Below, in pieces: positions 12,827-14,032 of a stretch of DNA of 14,032 nucleotides. Every line of letters begins with the position of its first letter. Positions within the stretch are counted from its first letter, which is position 1. The stretch is taken from the NCBI GenBank assembly GCA_021443945.1, contig JABUSF010000001.1, positions 156,847-170,878 on the forward strand, given 5' to 3'. The translations under genes and the position numbers were made by a program. The DNA comes from Ileibacterium sp. Lineage in GTDB: Bacteria > Bacillota_I > Bacilli_A > Erysipelotrichales > Erysipelotrichaceae. The notes beneath the pieces are model-generated. The model was given only the letters and a program-made list of their open reading frames with translations, ran no database searches and was not told where the DNA came from.

Positions 12827-14032
12827 TTATCCGAGCATCTGCTGTCTTGTCGCGTACATATATTCGTTGATGGTATATTTGACTTTGTCTTTGATTAAAG
12901 CTTCAGCATCGCAGTCAAGCTCACCTTCCCTCACCTTTGTATACTGCAGCGGCATGAACTGGGAGAGGGTTGCCAGATTGATCCCATATTCTTTGAAATT
13001 AGCGATCATTCGCTCTCTGGCTTCTTCTACTTCTGGGGAGGGCATATAGTAGCGGGAACGGTCACTAAAGGAGAATTTGCGCTTGAAGGCTTGATCGTTC
13101 TGATTGCCATGATAATGCTTGCCCCAGTATTTGGAGTCTTTGACCATCGCTTCATCCAGAATTTGAATGAAATGAGATTTTCGGCCTTCTGGAATGGTTT
13201 TGTCTGCCTCTTCCATATAAGCCAGTGCAAACAGTCCTTCTCTGGCTGCATAGGTCAGTCCAGGTCCCACTTTTAAAATTCCGACACCGTCTTCCACCAA
13301 CTCCCGCAGCTTGTACTTGGTTTGGTAATCGGTCGAATGACCTTCATAAATCAGATGATCATAGTCTTTGATTGCAGCCATCAGTTCCTGGGCGGCTGTT
13401 CGGTCATATTCAGTGCAGCCCGCATCTTTTTCCTCCACACCTGGCTGGACGACGACCGCAATGACATTGTCCCAAGCCTCAGAAAGTCCTTCCTCTTCAA
13501 AGGCATTCTGGAAAGCACGTACAGTTGCTTCAAAATCCTCAGGACGGGTCACCTGCATTCCCGAGTCAGGGTTCTGAGCTCCGCCAGGAATGGGAACTTC
13601 ACTGCCCACTACATAGACGGGACGAACAGCCTGTGGGTTTAGACTTTTAATATCCTTCCATGCTTCTTCGCAAACAGCTGCCAGTGCAGCCCCCCGGCGG
13701 GCAATGACTTGTTCTGACAGTCTTTCATCCGGATCGTCATCGGCGACTTTCATGCTGGTATCAATATGAATTTTGGCAAAGCCTGCCCGTACATAAGCAT
13801 CCACCAGTTCGGCTGCATAGGACATGGCTTCTTTTTCCGGGAGATGGACTTTGGTCAGTGGCCCGAGATGGTCTCCTCCTAAAATAATTCTGTCTCTTGA
13901 AAAATCAGCCTGATCTGCCAGTTCATAGACAAAGTCCCGGAAATCTGCCGGTGTCATCCCGGTATATCCCCCGTTCTGATCACACTGGTTAGCGGTAGAT
14001 TCAATCAGCAGAAGGCATTTGCAGTCTCTGGC
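12827..14032 (-). CDS. gatZ: Tagatose-1,6-bisphosphate aldolase subunit, GatZ/KbaZ family (partial, N-terminus off the right edge)
   Basis: GatZ/KbaZ/AgaZ proteins are required for activity and stability of the class II tagatose-bisphosphate aldolase GatY/KbaY in galactitol, galactosamine or lactose breakdown. The frame is open from the right edge to TAA at 12827-12829 (401 residues visible). The visible N-terminal part LLLIESTANQCDQNGGYTGM matches the E. coli region LIEATSNQVNQFGGYTGM, so about 20-30 residues are missing and the ATG at 13957 is internal. Other family signatures are ILGGDHLGPL, KIHIDTSMKVADDD, VVGSEVPIPGGAQ, YEGHSTDYQT and ILKVGPGLTYAAREGLFALA. Total length near 425 fits the family. 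The catalytic GatY partner and any sugar PTS would be beyond the right edge. Whether the substrate is tagatose-bisphosphate in this organism is inferred. Confidence 0.93.
   Translation of the reverse strand, partial: ARDCKCLLLIESTANQCDQNGGYTGMTPADFRDFVYELADQADFSRDRIILGGDHLGPLTKVHLPEKEAMSYAAELVDAYVRAGFAKIHIDTSMKVADDDPDERLSEQVIARRGAALAAVCEEAWKDIKSLNPQAVRPVYVVGSEVPIPGGAQNPDSGMQVTRPEDFEATVRAFQNAFEEEGLSEAWDNVIAVVVQPGVEEKDAGCTEYDRTAAQELMAAIKDYDHLIYEGHSTDYQTKYKLRELVEDGVGILKVGPGLTYAAREGLFALAYMEEADKTIPEGRKSHFIQILDEAMVKDSKYWGKHYHGNQNDQAFKRKFSFSDRSRYYMPSPEVEEARERMIANFKEYGINLATLSQFMPLQYTKVREGELDCDAEALIKDKVKYTINEYMYATRQQMLG

Noticed and set aside
1..14032. A new defence system, secondary-metabolite cluster or prophage
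   Set aside because: Nearly every gene belongs to a known housekeeping or metabolic family, most have their own terminators, and no phage structural, integrase, nuclease-defence or assembly-line gene is visible. The ACP-like gene alone does not make a biosynthetic cluster.

Overview
The window looks like a chromosomal segment of a low-to-mid GC Gram-positive bacterium (Bacillota). The markers are Spx with its signature residues, an Asp23-like protein followed by the fatty acid kinase subunit FakA, a DivIB-type FtsQ, a class B-like sortase, and many short rho-independent terminators. The gene content and the truncated division/cell-wall cluster would fit Erysipelotrichia or a related lineage. 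That placement is inference only, because there is no rRNA or other phylogenetic marker here.

Layout, left to right. (1) 1-2830, minus strand: a large soluble sensor histidine kinase with about five PAS-like repeats, running off the left edge. (2) 3030-3791: a membrane-anchored sortase, divergent from the kinase and closed by a strong hairpin terminator. (3) 3894-7034: murG, murB and ftsQ/divIB, a compact three-gene remnant of the division/cell-wall cluster covering lipid II synthesis, UDP-MurNAc synthesis and divisome assembly. (4) 7117-9117: an Asp23/YloU-like gene and fakA, with their own promoter-like TATAAT and a perfect inverted repeat in the leader. (5) 9118-9562: a 445-base non-coding leader with palindromes, then spx (9563-9985). 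(6) 10132-11037: a ROK-family sugar kinase that lacks the family's zinc-binding cysteines. (7) 11038-11450: a non-coding stretch ending in what looks like a solitary IS21-type insertion-sequence end, whose last bases form the -35 box of the next gene. (8) 11451-11675: a 74-residue acyl-carrier-protein-like protein with Arg in place of the phosphopantetheine serine. (9) 11986-12771: a calcineurin-like phosphoesterase. (10) 12827-14032, minus strand: a tagatose-bisphosphate aldolase GatZ/KbaZ-type subunit, convergent with the phosphoesterase across a shared bidirectional terminator and running off the right edge.

Most genes are single-gene units with their own terminator; the two operons are murG-murB-ftsQ and asp23-fakA. 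The left half is dominated by cell envelope and division functions, the right half by redox stress control and sugar metabolism. The most unusual points are the serine-less ACP with a hybrid IS-end promoter, the nearly leaderless arrangement of murG (and perhaps the sortase), the zinc-motif-less ROK kinase, and the long acidic tail of FtsQ. I saw no tRNA, rRNA, CRISPR array, complete mobile element or recognisable defence system.
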